From the NCBI GenBank assembly GCA_016800925.1, contig JABCPU010000179.1, positions 62,001 through 126,000 of the forward strand: a DNA stretch of 64,000 nucleotides. Direction: 5' to 3'. This document shows positions 35,561-45,329 of the stretch, in pieces. Numbering within the stretch: the stretch's first letter is position 1; every line of letters begins with the position of its first letter. The notes below the pieces were generated by a model. The model saw only the letters and a list, made by a program, of their open reading frames with translations, had not been told where the DNA came from and ran no database searches. The DNA comes from Suillus spraguei. Lineage: Eukaryota; Basidiomycota; Agaricomycetes; Boletales; Suillaceae. The position numbers and the translations under genes are program-made.

Positions 35561-37499
35561 TGATTGAATGAGTGTATGGGGATTATTTCAGAATACATTA
35601 ACATATCAGCGGTATTGGTAATATTTTTGAGACTCCGGTATATTCTATTCTGGATTATTTTGCCTATGGAAAGTCATCCATTTACACATCAGGGTTTGCA
35701 ATATTTAAGACAGGTTTGAATGTCATGCGAAATGTGAAGATAATACTTAATATTTAGGTTGTCGTCTAAGCAGATGTAAAGTTTCAAATATCAAACAGAT
35801 CTTGCACGACAAGAAAAATATAAAGCATCAGCGAACATTTTGTTGCTGGCTGAACATTGTAAAGATACAATCTAGCCTGGGCTGTAGATAAACCATGGCC
35901 TGAGCTAGTATGCGAGTCTTGTGCTCTACCTAGTCTGCTTCACTTGCAAAGCAAGAGTGTTTGACCCTAAAGGGAATGCTAAGTTAGTATAGTTCAATAA
36001 AGCCCAACCTGTGGTGTGTGACTGCCATCAGAGGTAGCGAGATGCTAGTGGTGACCTCCAGTCTATGGGAAACTTGTGGTAAAACTAGTGGTAAGCGTGG
36101 GAATGCGGTAGGCAAGCGGTAGCATGAACAGTAAAACTGCAGTAGTACGAGCGGTAAAACTGCAGTAGTACGAGCGGTAAAACTGCGGTAAGCGTGGGAA
36201 CTTCTGCCATAAAACAAGTGGTAGTGTAGCAGTGAAGTGTGAGAAAGCGGTAAAGAGCGGTGGTGCATGCAGCAGTAAAGCAATTCTTGAAAAACAGTGA
36301 CTTCAGTAAAGGACTTTATTTTGTAGTGACAGTAGTGGTGACTATTCCTAAGTACTGTGTGTACTATAGGAGGGAAGTAAGGAAAGAGTACGGGTACCTA
36401 GGAATTTTATACGAAAGGAATAGCTATGGAAACGGAAGGGATAGGATTAACACGCAGCAGACATGTAATAAGACTGCACTACAGTTTACAAAACATCACG
36501 TACCAGCGAGACTGGATGGACATAGGACGGACAGTGGATCTTGCTTGTGGATGCCTAATGGGTTCGTGGAGATTGCCGAAGATCACCGCTTCACAGGAAA
36601 GTTGCCGCAGTACAGCTGTTAAGCTGCAATGAGGCTTCCGGAGTGCGGAACGATACCGTTAGATAGGGGTAAATGCATGGTAAAGTAGGATGGTGAAGCC
36701 GAAGGGTAAGGATAATGATTGCCATGTGACACCTATATGAAAATGTGCTGTTTCAAGCTCAGCATGAGTTTGTTCGTCACAATGTCATTGACAATAAGAA
36801 ATATAAATATATTTTTAATGCTAGCTTAAACTTCAAAATGAAACTTCACATTTAAAACTCGAAAAAACTTCAACCATTGCATGTGACTGAATGTTTGCTC
36901 ATGTATGAAGTTTAGACCGCCACTTAAACAGGCGTCAAAATTTAAAATACCTCCTGAAGATAAAACAAGAAGACAAATCATAAAGTTTTGTCTCTAGATA
37001 AAATTAATTGCCCGATGATCACCCACTTGTCACCCACTCACGATAATCTATACACCAATATATAGTACAGCAGAGTAATACTATTTTACAGTAGTAGTCA
37101 CAAAAAGAAATCACTCAGAAGCATTCATACAATCAGTGCTAAGCCTCTGTAAAAGCTAAGCAAGAGGTTAGAATCAGAGATGTGCAAGTAACAACTATTC
37201 TTACCAGTAGCAAGAAAACTGCAACAGACTGCATCAACATTTTTCATCATTTTGTTGGTACCTGGATTGAACTCGAGTGAGCCTTTCCACTGCTTGCTGG
37301 TCATTGGACCATTGGCATCATTAGTGGACTTATGCTCTCATGAAACACCCTGTTGAATGTTGTCCGGGCATGACTGGAACCAAGATTCACATTGATAAGA
37401 CCAGAATCTGTCATATACCATACTTCTGATCCCAGATCCGACCATATCTGATCAGATCTGATCGATTCTATTTCCGTCCGGTCCACAGATCCTGTCTGG
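35561..37499. other. Gene-less A/T-rich stretch
   Basis: Apart from the 23-bp repeat, no gene, RNA or transposon terminus was recognised. Short open frames lack family resemblance. Confidence 0.45.
36132..36190. repeat. 23-bp tandem repeat
   Basis: Two exact copies of a 23-bp unit beginning TAAAACTGCAGTAGTACGAG (36132-36154, 36155-36177) plus a partial third. GCGGTAA-type variants are scattered over 36060-36260, giving a locally repetitive GGTA-rich tract. Confidence 0.8.
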
Positions 37500-38270
37500 A
37501 TCACCCATCCGAATGTGCCTACTTCTCGCACTCTAACTCCCTTGTGTATATCTGCGTCTATCTCCTTTCGTCATTCCTCCTGTTTCCGGTATTCCAGCTG
37601 TGTATACTTCCGTCCTGTGTCACTGATCCATTACCTGTGTTTCATTTCCGATTCATGCTTACTGATCCGCTGCGCATTAACTAATAGACTTCCGTTACAC
37701 TTCGTACATAGCCCTCGGTCCTGGACTTGTTGATTATCCGTCTTAGATATTTACAGTATATAAACCACTTGTAGATCTCCGTAGAACCTTAGTTCGAATA
37801 TCATCTTAGATTCTGCTCATTCTGCTTCCTCCGGACTTAAGCCACTTTCCACTCTAAGTCATCTTCCGAGACTTAGGATTGATTCCTATAGTCTATATCT
37901 CTGACTCTATCTTCGGATAGTCTATCTCTGTTAGTTTCTAGTTAGGAACTCGTTCCGAAGCTAGTCTTAATCTTTGTTCTATTCTTATGTTCCAGATAAC
38001 CTTCGGACATATCATATCCGATACCTTCGGATGTCCGGATCCATCACGCAACTCCTTCCGGATCTTCGGACGTATAACTTCTCCCTGAAATAAGGGGCAT
38101 TACTCAGGAAAGGGGCACAGTGCATGAACTGAGGCCAAAGCCCTTCGGATCTCTCTACCTTTGAGTACAGTCTTAACAGGTCTTAACAGAATCCCACATT
38201 CAGCCCTGAGGTAGCCCACACCTGGGGCCTAGGCCACCAAGAAATGATTTCTACATTCCCGTCATCTAAA
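37500..38270 (+). other. Possible LTR-like or promoter-like sequence
   Basis: The stretch is pyrimidine-rich with repeated TTCGGA/TCCGGA words and a TATATAA near 37756. It resembles LTR DNA in texture, but no TG...CA ends or target duplication were found, so this is a weak call. Confidence 0.25.
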
Positions 38271-38272
38271 AA

Positions 38273-38782
38273 TTAAAACATAAGCGTGGCTGTCAATACA
38301 AGTAAGATAAACTTACTGTTATGCACATAGTATGTCCCGCACATGAAATCTACCTCCTCTTCTGACAGTTCATCATCAAAATAAGTCTGGCTGTTAATGT
38401 CCAGCATGAGGCCAAATGGTACCACTTCACTTGAAATGCCATTGAGAATGGAGGGGAGAACATTGAACCCAAGACTGCATAAAGCCAACCACCATATGAG
38501 CCTGCCATGAAGAAGTGCTGCTCTTGTGTGAGGCTGGTTCATGAATTCATGACGGTGCTGCTCATACATGACATAGTCAGCATAAACAGGCCTACAATGG
38601 GCAAGCTTGTGATCCTTGGGGGGGAAGATGTGTCCAAGTGAGTATGTAAGGAGTTCCATAAGTGGGCCTCGAGCGTGAGGCAGAACTGACATTGGTTGCA
38701 ATGTCTTTATGGCGATTCCTTTTTCAAGGAGGTTATGTGCAATCTTGGTGATATCCGAACCCCAGTCATGCTGAAGGTGCAC
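38273..38782 (-). pseudogene. Basidiomycete-specific hypothetical protein fragment
   Basis: The frame contains LLEKGIAIKTLQP, MNQPHTRAALLHGRLIWWLA and YFDDELSEEEVDFMCGTY. I recall this combination (RAALL-G-IWRLA, DDxLSExELDxICG) as a recurrent uncharacterised domain in agaricomycete genomes. It lacks a clear start and abuts truncated Gypsy coding sequence at about 38.8 kb in another frame. It is therefore likely a gene fragment brought together with the transposon by deletion or insertion. Confidence 0.4.
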
Positions 38783-38789
38783 ATCACCA

Positions 38790-39864
38790 TGGATACTTCT
38801 TTGATTATTCTCATACTAACTCCATCTGTGTCATATTCCACAAGGAATTCTCTGTCTCCAAGCTCGTAAGAGGAAATTTCATGTACTTCTGGCGCATGCC
38901 AGACATCTTGCATAGTGTTGAATTGATCATCATCCTCTGTTGGGATCAACAAGGGTACAGGTTCTTCCTCATCAGGGATTTCTTCAATTGAAGCTGAAGG
39001 AGTATTTTGAAGAGTTTTCGGAGGAACATAGAACTTGGATAGTTTCGGTATGTTTGTATCTCGTCCAGGGATTTCTTCTTCCGCTTTTCTTTTTTCATGC
39101 TTCTGTTCTTCTATCAGCTGTTGCTCAATAGGTTCTGGTCCAGCCTGATACTTGGGTTCGGAGTTGTTCTTGTGCTTCTCTGCGCAGGGAATCAGTGATA
39201 CTGCTCTTGGCAGTTGTACATGGGGGGTGGAGTTTGTAGTATGTGGCATTTGTATTTCAGGTTCTGGATCTTTTGGGACATCAGGAATGTTAATAGAAGG
39301 GGTGACAAGGGGTTTCGGAAGTTGTGAATTTTGCCATTTCTTGGGATGACAATGGAAAGCCAGGGGTAGCCCATTCTTCTTCCAATCTGTATCCAAGTCG
39401 ATTTCAATCTCATCAGACTTCGTTGTTCGAGGGAGGATGAGTGTTTTGGCAGCCCAATTTATACTGGGGTTCATGGTGCGTAACCACAGGATTCCCAGAA
39501 GGATTTGATCTCTTCATCCTAGTTTAGTGATATTGAACTTTCCATACATGGTTCATTCATCAATTTTGACCACTAGGAGACAGTAGTGCATGATCAGCCC
39601 TCCCTTGATAAGAGTTCCATCTGCTGTAGTGACTCGAAATGGTGTCTTAAGTTTTCGTTGTGTGATTTGATGGAGTTTCACAAACTCCTCAGAAATAAAT
39701 GTTCCTGCTGCGCTGGAATCAATGACAGCAATAGTGTCGACGGATTTTAAGCGGGTACGTGAGTGAAGAGTGATAGGGATATGAAGTTCTTTTCTTTCAC
39801 CTACAGCACGTACAAGCCTTAGTAATACATTGGGAGAAACATATGTTGAATCCATGTTTCTCCA
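38790..39864 (-). pseudogene. Gypsy pol fragment: aspartic protease and linker
   Basis: The minus strand from 39855 reads MDSTYVSPNVLLRLVRA then TIAVIDSSAAGTFISEEFV. This is a retropepsin-like active site with DSS where DSG is usual. Downstream come LWLRTMNPSINWAAKTLIL and an acidic linker ending near 38.8 kb. Reverse transcriptase, RNase H and integrase are absent. Stops lie between the protease and linker segments. Confidence 0.75.
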
Positions 39865-40339
39865 TGTTACAATCGTACGTACCCCTATTCATTTTCTTAC
39901 CTCATTTACCGTGTATATTACATAACATGACTCTGACTCATATGCTCAACGCATCTGTACTATAGTTGCCTTCCTCTTTTGGATACGCACTTACGTTCTC
40001 ACACTTCTCTTAGTCTGTGCGCACATATTGGCCTATTTAAGCACAGTGTACTTGTAGTAGATTCGCTACTTTAATCTTACTGGGTTTTACCTGGAATCTC
40101 CTTCGCTTAGGTCTCCAACCTAAGTCGTCTTGAATCGTCTCTAAGTCTAAGCACTCCTTAGCCTTAGTCTCTATTCTCGCGGATACCTCTTGGACTTATC
40201 CTTGAGGCTGAACCCTTGATCGTACTCGGAACGCGTTCCTTGTGCTTTCACCTTGTCCTCTTCTGGACATTGTAAGAACTCCCAGCAGACCGTCTGTGTC
40301 TTTTCACTGTCGCTGGTGACGCCACCCCAGTTCGTAACA
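39865..40339 (+). mobile_element. Solo LTR-A, inserted antisense between gag and protease
   Basis: It starts TGTTAC and ends GTAACA, is 475 bp long, and is flanked on both sides by the 5-bp duplication CTCCA (39860-39864 and 40340-40344). It contains CTATTTAAGC as a TATA-like box. It is the inverted relative of LTR-B (41307-42536). Confidence 0.9.
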
Positions 40340-40346
40340 CTCCAAT

Positions 40347-41177
40347 TTAAAAATCCTCTATAATCCGCCTCACAGTTTCTTCTTCTTCGTTTTCGACTTC
40401 GGTTTGACGGAGCAGAGTCTTCTTCTTCCTTTCAGGACAGTTATGAATGTGATGTCCGGTCTTCTTGCATCTGAAGCATTGTCCTTTCTTCATACACTCG
40501 GATCTTTCCATATCGGAGATTCGATCTACTACCATTGCATTCGAATCTTGACTTGGCGTGTAACGCATGTTTCCATAGTTCTTCTTCTTCTGCGGAGCAT
40601 GGCGTGCTTGTAACGCCAGAAGGCGTTGGTGGGAGTTGTCGATGGAAACGCATTGCAATATGACGTTGCGAAATATCTCTGAGACATCACCTGGCATGAA
40701 GAGCTTGGTTAGGATACCTAGGTTGAGGCCATCTTGAAAGAACTGAATCTTTGTTGCATCGTCAGTGATGTGGGCCTTGGCTGCAAGTGCCTCGAAATCA
40801 GCAATATAGGTATGGAGATCGCCGCTTCCTTGTTTGAGGTCCCTGAGCTTTGTTAATGCGGTCCCTCTGGTATCCACTGGTTTGAAAGCTTCATTGAAAC
40901 TTTTCATGAAATCCTTCAACGTCCCGTAACCGACTTTTTGTCCAGAAGTATCGGTTGACTGAGCATGAGCAAGGAATTGTTCTTTCCAAGATTTGGCGTT
41001 TTTCTCGGTCATGAAGGATGTAATGAAAATGATTTTTTGTTTATCAGTGGTGTAAAGCTTTTCATTGATATCAAAGCATAGGTTGCATGATTGGATGAAT
41101 TCCAGAGAGTTGTCACAATCTCCGTCAAAACCAGTTGGGAGACCGATTTTATATTCGAATTCTTTGGTGGTAGCCAT
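40347..41177 (-). CDS. Gypsy-type Gag protein with CCHC zinc knuckle
   Basis: An intact 276-residue frame starts MATTKEFEYKIGLPTGFDGD. The middle carries the retrotransposon gag fold (NAKSWKEQFLAHAQ, LKDFMKSFNEAFKPVDTRGT, DLHTYIADFEALAAKA). The C-terminus has the zinc knuckle CFRCKKTGHHIHNC with the C-x2-C-x4-H-x4-C spacing. Gag packages the element RNA into particles. It lies 130 bp downstream of LTR-B in the same orientation, fitting a 5' LTR-leader-gag order. The pol region is truncated, so the element is non-autonomous. Confidence 0.9.
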   Translation of the reverse strand: MATTKEFEYKIGLPTGFDGDCDNSLEFIQSCNLCFDINEKLYTTDKQKIIFITSFMTEKNAKSWKEQFLAHAQSTDTSGQKVGYGTLKDFMKSFNEAFKPVDTRGTALTKLRDLKQGSGDLHTYIADFEALAAKAHITDDATKIQFFQDGLNLGILTKLFMPGDVSEIFRNVILQCVSIDNSHQRLLALQARHAPQKKKNYGNMRYTPSQDSNAMVVDRISDMERSECMKKGQCFRCKKTGHHIHNCPERKKKTLLRQTEVENEEEETVRRIIEDF

Positions 41178-41329
41178 GATGATGATTCGTCTGGTGAGTT
41201 ATACTTTCTCGGTGCCTACACGCGTGGTCTTGCTGTCCGTTAGGGCTTTTATCAAGTTTTCGGGGTCGAAGACTAGATAGTCGACGATCAGGGGACTTTA
41301 ATCTTTTGTTACGAACTGGGGTGGCATCA

Positions 41330-41804
41330 TGTCACAACCCACAAATGAATTAACACAAGGGCAGAGACTAGGACTCAAACTAAGGTTATCACAAAGAGAG
41401 AGAGGAGCAAGGACATCTTGGATTGCTACAGTTGTAGATACAAGAGGTTTGAACTAAAGAACTACTACAGCGAAACTAGCTAACTATATACACATATTGA
41501 AACTGAGATATAAACTGAGTTTGAAACTACTAGCCAATCATAAAATAGAAACGAGAATTGTACGATGTGATAGTTGTGACATTGTTATGACATCATATTC
41601 TAGAAGATTCTAAGATCACGTGATACTATCTTATCTTATCTTATCCGATAGCATCATAAAAGATCTCTTCCTCTTCATCAGGAAGTTCGGTTATAGAAGC
41701 AGATATGGGAATTTCGATAGGATTTGGGTTTGTCTTAGCACTGGGTTTAGATGCTTTAGGGAAATTGAGAAAAGAGTAATGATTTGTATTTGGAATTCGT
41801 GACA
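41330..41804 (-). mobile_element. Solo LTR-C nested in LTR-B
   Basis: It runs TGTCAC...GTGACA, 475 bp, flanked by the 5-bp duplication CATCA (41325-41329 and 41805-41809). The uninterrupted site can be read in LTR-A (GGTGGC-GTCA-CCAGC). Its sequence is unrelated to LTR-A/B, so it is another family. On the minus strand an open frame runs from the first bases to a TAA and ends ITELPDEEEEIFYDAIG. Confidence 0.88.
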
Positions 41805-41983
41805 CATCACCAGCGACAGTGATAAGACACAGACAGTCTACTGGGAAGTTCGACTATGTTCAAAAGAGAACGGAGACTACTACTTAGAGAAGGTTCCAAG
41901 TAGGATCAAGGGCTCAGTCAAAGAGTCACGACTCTAAGACAATTGGTAGAATAGAGACTAAGGCTAAGGAGTGCTTAGACTTA

Positions 41984-42256
41984 CATCAGGAAATTCACAC
42001 ATTCCTTGACGTGCCCTTATGCGGACTTATTTACACTTAACTGCCTTGGTGAAATTGAATCTACTTGTCCAAAATTTCAATGTGAATGAATTCAGAAAAA
42101 AAAAGTTGAGATATATTAATATACATGTTTTATTGTATTTCGCACTCAAAAAATATAAGATATGCCAGGTGAATGATGTGAGAGAGAGCAAACAAGTTTT
42201 GAGATAAGTGAGTTAAGCTGATTAAGCATGTTAAGGAATGTGTGAATTTCCTGATG
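41984..42256. mobile_element. MITE of Tc1/mariner type nested in LTR-B
   Basis: The element is 273 bp with perfect 24-bp terminal inverted repeats beginning CATCAGGAAATTCACACA. It is flanked by TA on both sides (41982-41983 and 42257-42258). The empty site CTTAGAGAC is preserved in LTR-A, proving TA duplication. It has no coding capacity. Confidence 0.92.
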
Positions 42257-42536
42257 TAGAGACAATTCAGACGACTTAGGTTGGAGGCCTAAGTGAAGGA
42301 TATTCCAGGTAAAACCCAGTAAGATTAAAGTAAAGTATACAAGCATAATACAATGTGCTTAAATAAGCCAATATGTGTGCACAGACCAAGAGAGACGTGA
42401 GAATGTAAGTGCGTATCCAAAGAAGGAAGGCAACTATAGTACAGATGCATTGAGCATATGAGTCAGAGTCACGTTATGTAATATACAAGTAAAGGAGACA
42501 AAGAGAAAATGAATAGGGGCACGTACAACTGTAACA

Positions 42537-42968
42537 GGAGCACACAGAACGTATCATGGAGAAGGTACTCTTGCTTGATGATCTCAGTAATGAAGATCCA
42601 ACAAGCAGATGGAAGGATGTTGAGATCTCGAAACTTGGTAAATCCATTTATCAGCAAATCAGATAGTAAGTTGTTTTGTACGAAAATAAATGATTCAGAA
42701 TTAGATCCATTGGATGAGTCATAAAGCTTGTTGTTGATCATAGACTGAGTTTGGGTGATAAGATGTAAGACATAAGCATCATATACAGCTTGAATAACTT
42801 GTCCCCGTGGTGTGCTGCAAGGCACGGTGAAGTGGTACAGTAAATCGAGCTCAATCTTGCTGTTATCGCAGCCACCTGCATGGATTATATAATGTTTGTT
42901 GCTGTGTCGGCAGACTCGGAAACCCTTTCAAGAGATCCGACAAATTTGGTGACCAGCGCGTGAACAAC
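42537..42968. other. Unassigned stretch between LTR-B and R2 copy 2
   Basis: A minus-strand open frame (42825-42469) overlaps the LTR end and has no family resemblance. Nothing else was recognised. Confidence 0.35.
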
Positions 42969-43071
42969 GGGGTTATCACAGTCGACCAACGTTTTTCAGC
43001 GTTTTTCAGACCTCAAAACTTTTCTGAACAACGGGCGAAAAACGCCTTGCCAACGCAACTGTGAACTCCCC
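42969..43071. mobile_element. Small foldback/MITE-like element
   Basis: About 103 bp bounded by GGGGTTATCACAGT and ACTGTGAACTCCCC, imperfect inverted repeats, with internal GTTTTTCAGCGTTTTTC versus GAAAAACGCC complementarity. It abuts the left edge of repeat R2 copy 2. No clear target duplication was seen. Confidence 0.45.
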
Positions 43072-45115
43072 TAATGCCGTCTCAGACCTACCAACGACAA
43101 GTCTTCAACGGCTTAAAGGCTAGCTTACCACGAGGTCTTCGCTCGCATTTCAGGGGAAATTTTGGAGGTTCTCCTCAGGAAATTTGCTTGGGTGATGCAA
43201 TTTTGTACCGAAGAACCTTCGAAATTCTTGTTAGAGCATCATACTAATATCCTACGGGATGATTTTTCATGTACAAGACAGTTGCAAGGCGGTACTTTCA
43301 GTGTTGGTATGACTTCTTTTTCTCACTCCATCATTTCATTGATACATCCCCAAAGTTATATTGCATTCATTTTTTGCTCGCTGGGAATGATATATGGCTC
43401 ATACTTTTCCGATGCCTTCTGCCAGAACAAAGCCGCTAGACCCGCATTACTAGCGCACTCATCAGTAAACCCGTGAGTTCTTGCTGGTGATTGTGTTGAT
43501 TATTTTAGGTATATATTACCTTATAAGCTAATATCACGGAAAGATTTCCTATATATTCCTTTATATTGCAATATAAGACTATATACTTTCCTCATGAGTT
43601 CTCTGATGGCCCCTGTCTCTCTGTCCAGAGAGCACTTACCTTCGCAGCATTGCGGCAGGGGGAAATGGTATTGATTATGTGACCGGCGGATGCAACACAA
43701 TTCCGAAAGACGCATCCGGTGAAGACATCTGCCTTTGACGAATCGTCCTCAAGCTCTTGGGTCCTCTGGGCCATCAACACTACCCTCAACAAGCAGTTTA
43801 AGCATGCTTTGACCAACACGGCAGCATCGATGATCTCGACACGAGCATACAACTTGGTCGCAAACCATGTCTCTGTGCCTCGAGGGACATACTGACCATG
43901 ATAGCTAGTTGAGCAACTTGGCCTTTTCACTTGAACACCACAAGGCAAAGCTAATGACCTCGATGAGGTTGCTGTTATGTGGGCCACGCGTAGGGTGCTG
44001 AACGTGAGCATGATCTGGCGTTCGATTTGGAAAGCGTTTCGCGTATTCGCCATACGTAGTATTGTTTCATACCGACTGCAGTGATATACTCGCCCATCCT
44101 TGAAATACGTTTCCTATTTTCCTTCCCACCAGAGCGTCTGAGCGAGCTGATGTCCTGGGTGTTTGGAAAGACTAGAAATGCTCCAAGCACCTTGCAAACA
44201 TTGCGATTGTCATGAAATTCACAATGTGGCCCTTGTCAGTGGCCTACTTTATTCGACATTGCATCTATAAAGTATCTTCCCTCTTCAAATAACGAGAAGA
44301 TAACCATGACCCTCAATTATAGCGCTCCTTCATGCGCTCCTGCACGTATCATGCTAATCGTTCTGCGGTGGCGAAAATAAGAACATCAGTAACTCGGACT
44401 CGAAAGACAATGAGAAAAAACGGGCTCACCCAGGCAATGTGGTGTTTTTAAAGTAAGTCAAAATCTCATGATGTGCAGTTGGGGACGTAATTGTCATTGC
44501 CAACATCAACAAAAAAGCAGCAATTTTTGCATGAGCATGGAATCCACGAGCCCATGTAACCATCACTTCCACAGAAATACACGAAATCGTTACCGTTGTT
44601 GTAAGTCTCGCCCGACCAGCACCCCGCTTTATAGGTGAATGGTCATAAGCATGCGGTCTAAGGTTTGGACTGCAAAAGTGCTCACATGATCCCACCGGGG
44701 AACAGGGTAGTTTCGGCGGGCCGCTGTCAGCGAGAACTACGCCGGCCACCGCCGTGGCACTGATGATTACAGTGGCGAGTGAAGTGAGTATCATGGCTGA
44801 AACTTGAAACTTGATGGTGTTGTCTGAGTCAAGTACGTTGGCTTTTATGCATGATTAGTATAGGATGCGGCCAAACGATTTGCATAAGCCAGCTCACATG
44901 CCGTAACATGTTTTCTTAAAGGCCTCAAATAATGTGCTGGACGCACTCGTGGCACGAGTCCAATTTTGATGGGATGATGATTAAATTTATCTGATTCGGG
45001 GATGCGGCAGACGAACTCAGCGATAATGCACAGAGCGATTCTCGGTGCCCGAGCCCCGCATGGCTTTGCCGCCAACTAGACTGCGGAATAGTTGGATGAA
45101 ATTGTCATCAATATC
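43072..45115 (+). repeat. Segmental duplication R2, copy 2
   Basis: It is homologous to 32283-34255 in direct orientation. It contains an extra block of about 150 bp (43460-43612) starting CATCAGTAAACCC and ending CTGATGGCCC, and lacks the tandem GAGCATTTT block of copy 1. The high identity suggests a recent duplication. Confidence 0.88.
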
Positions 45116-45329
45116 ATGTGGTTCTAGGAACCAGTCGTGGGAAGTTTGAAATTTCCAAGTTGCTGCTACGCTTTGCACTTTGATTTCGAACAACCTCCGG
45201 AGAACCTGCACTACCATAACATCCTACGCAGATTGACTGTCCCTCATCCGGACCGATCATTCATATTTAGCGCGTACTCTGGCCCACTGACCACACCACA
45301 GGCACCTTCGTAGATGTAGGAAAAACTTT

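Larger units (their letters stand above)
41307..42536 (-). mobile_element. LTR-B: 5' LTR of the Gypsy element, interrupted by two nested insertions
   Basis: The ends are TGTTAC and GTAACA on the minus strand. The span is 1230 bp. Removing the nested solo LTR-C with its duplication (480 bp) and the MITE with its TA (275 bp) leaves exactly 475 bp, the length of LTR-A, and the remaining sequence aligns with LTR-A in inverse orientation. The polarity matches gag. No 3' LTR was found. Confidence 0.88.

Noticed and set aside
36000..36300. CRISPR-like array
   Set aside because: Only two exact 23-bp units without regular spacers in a eukaryotic genome; a simple tandem duplication.
41330..41804. LTR-C being another copy of LTR-A because both are 475 bp
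   Set aside because: The sequences do not match in either orientation; the equal length is coincidence.
39865..42536. Gag flanked by inverted repeats as one large foldback transposon
   Set aside because: Target duplications show LTR-A is a separate solo LTR in opposite orientation; LTR-B is the element's own 5' LTR.
42469..42825. Minus-strand 118-codon frame next to LTR-B
   Set aside because: It overlaps the LTR end and resembles no known protein.
43592..44053. Cytochrome P450 fragment in R2 (QYVPRGTETW-like stretch)
   Set aside because: No heme-binding cysteine motif or I-helix motif was found; the resemblance to a P450 IPKGT region is too short.
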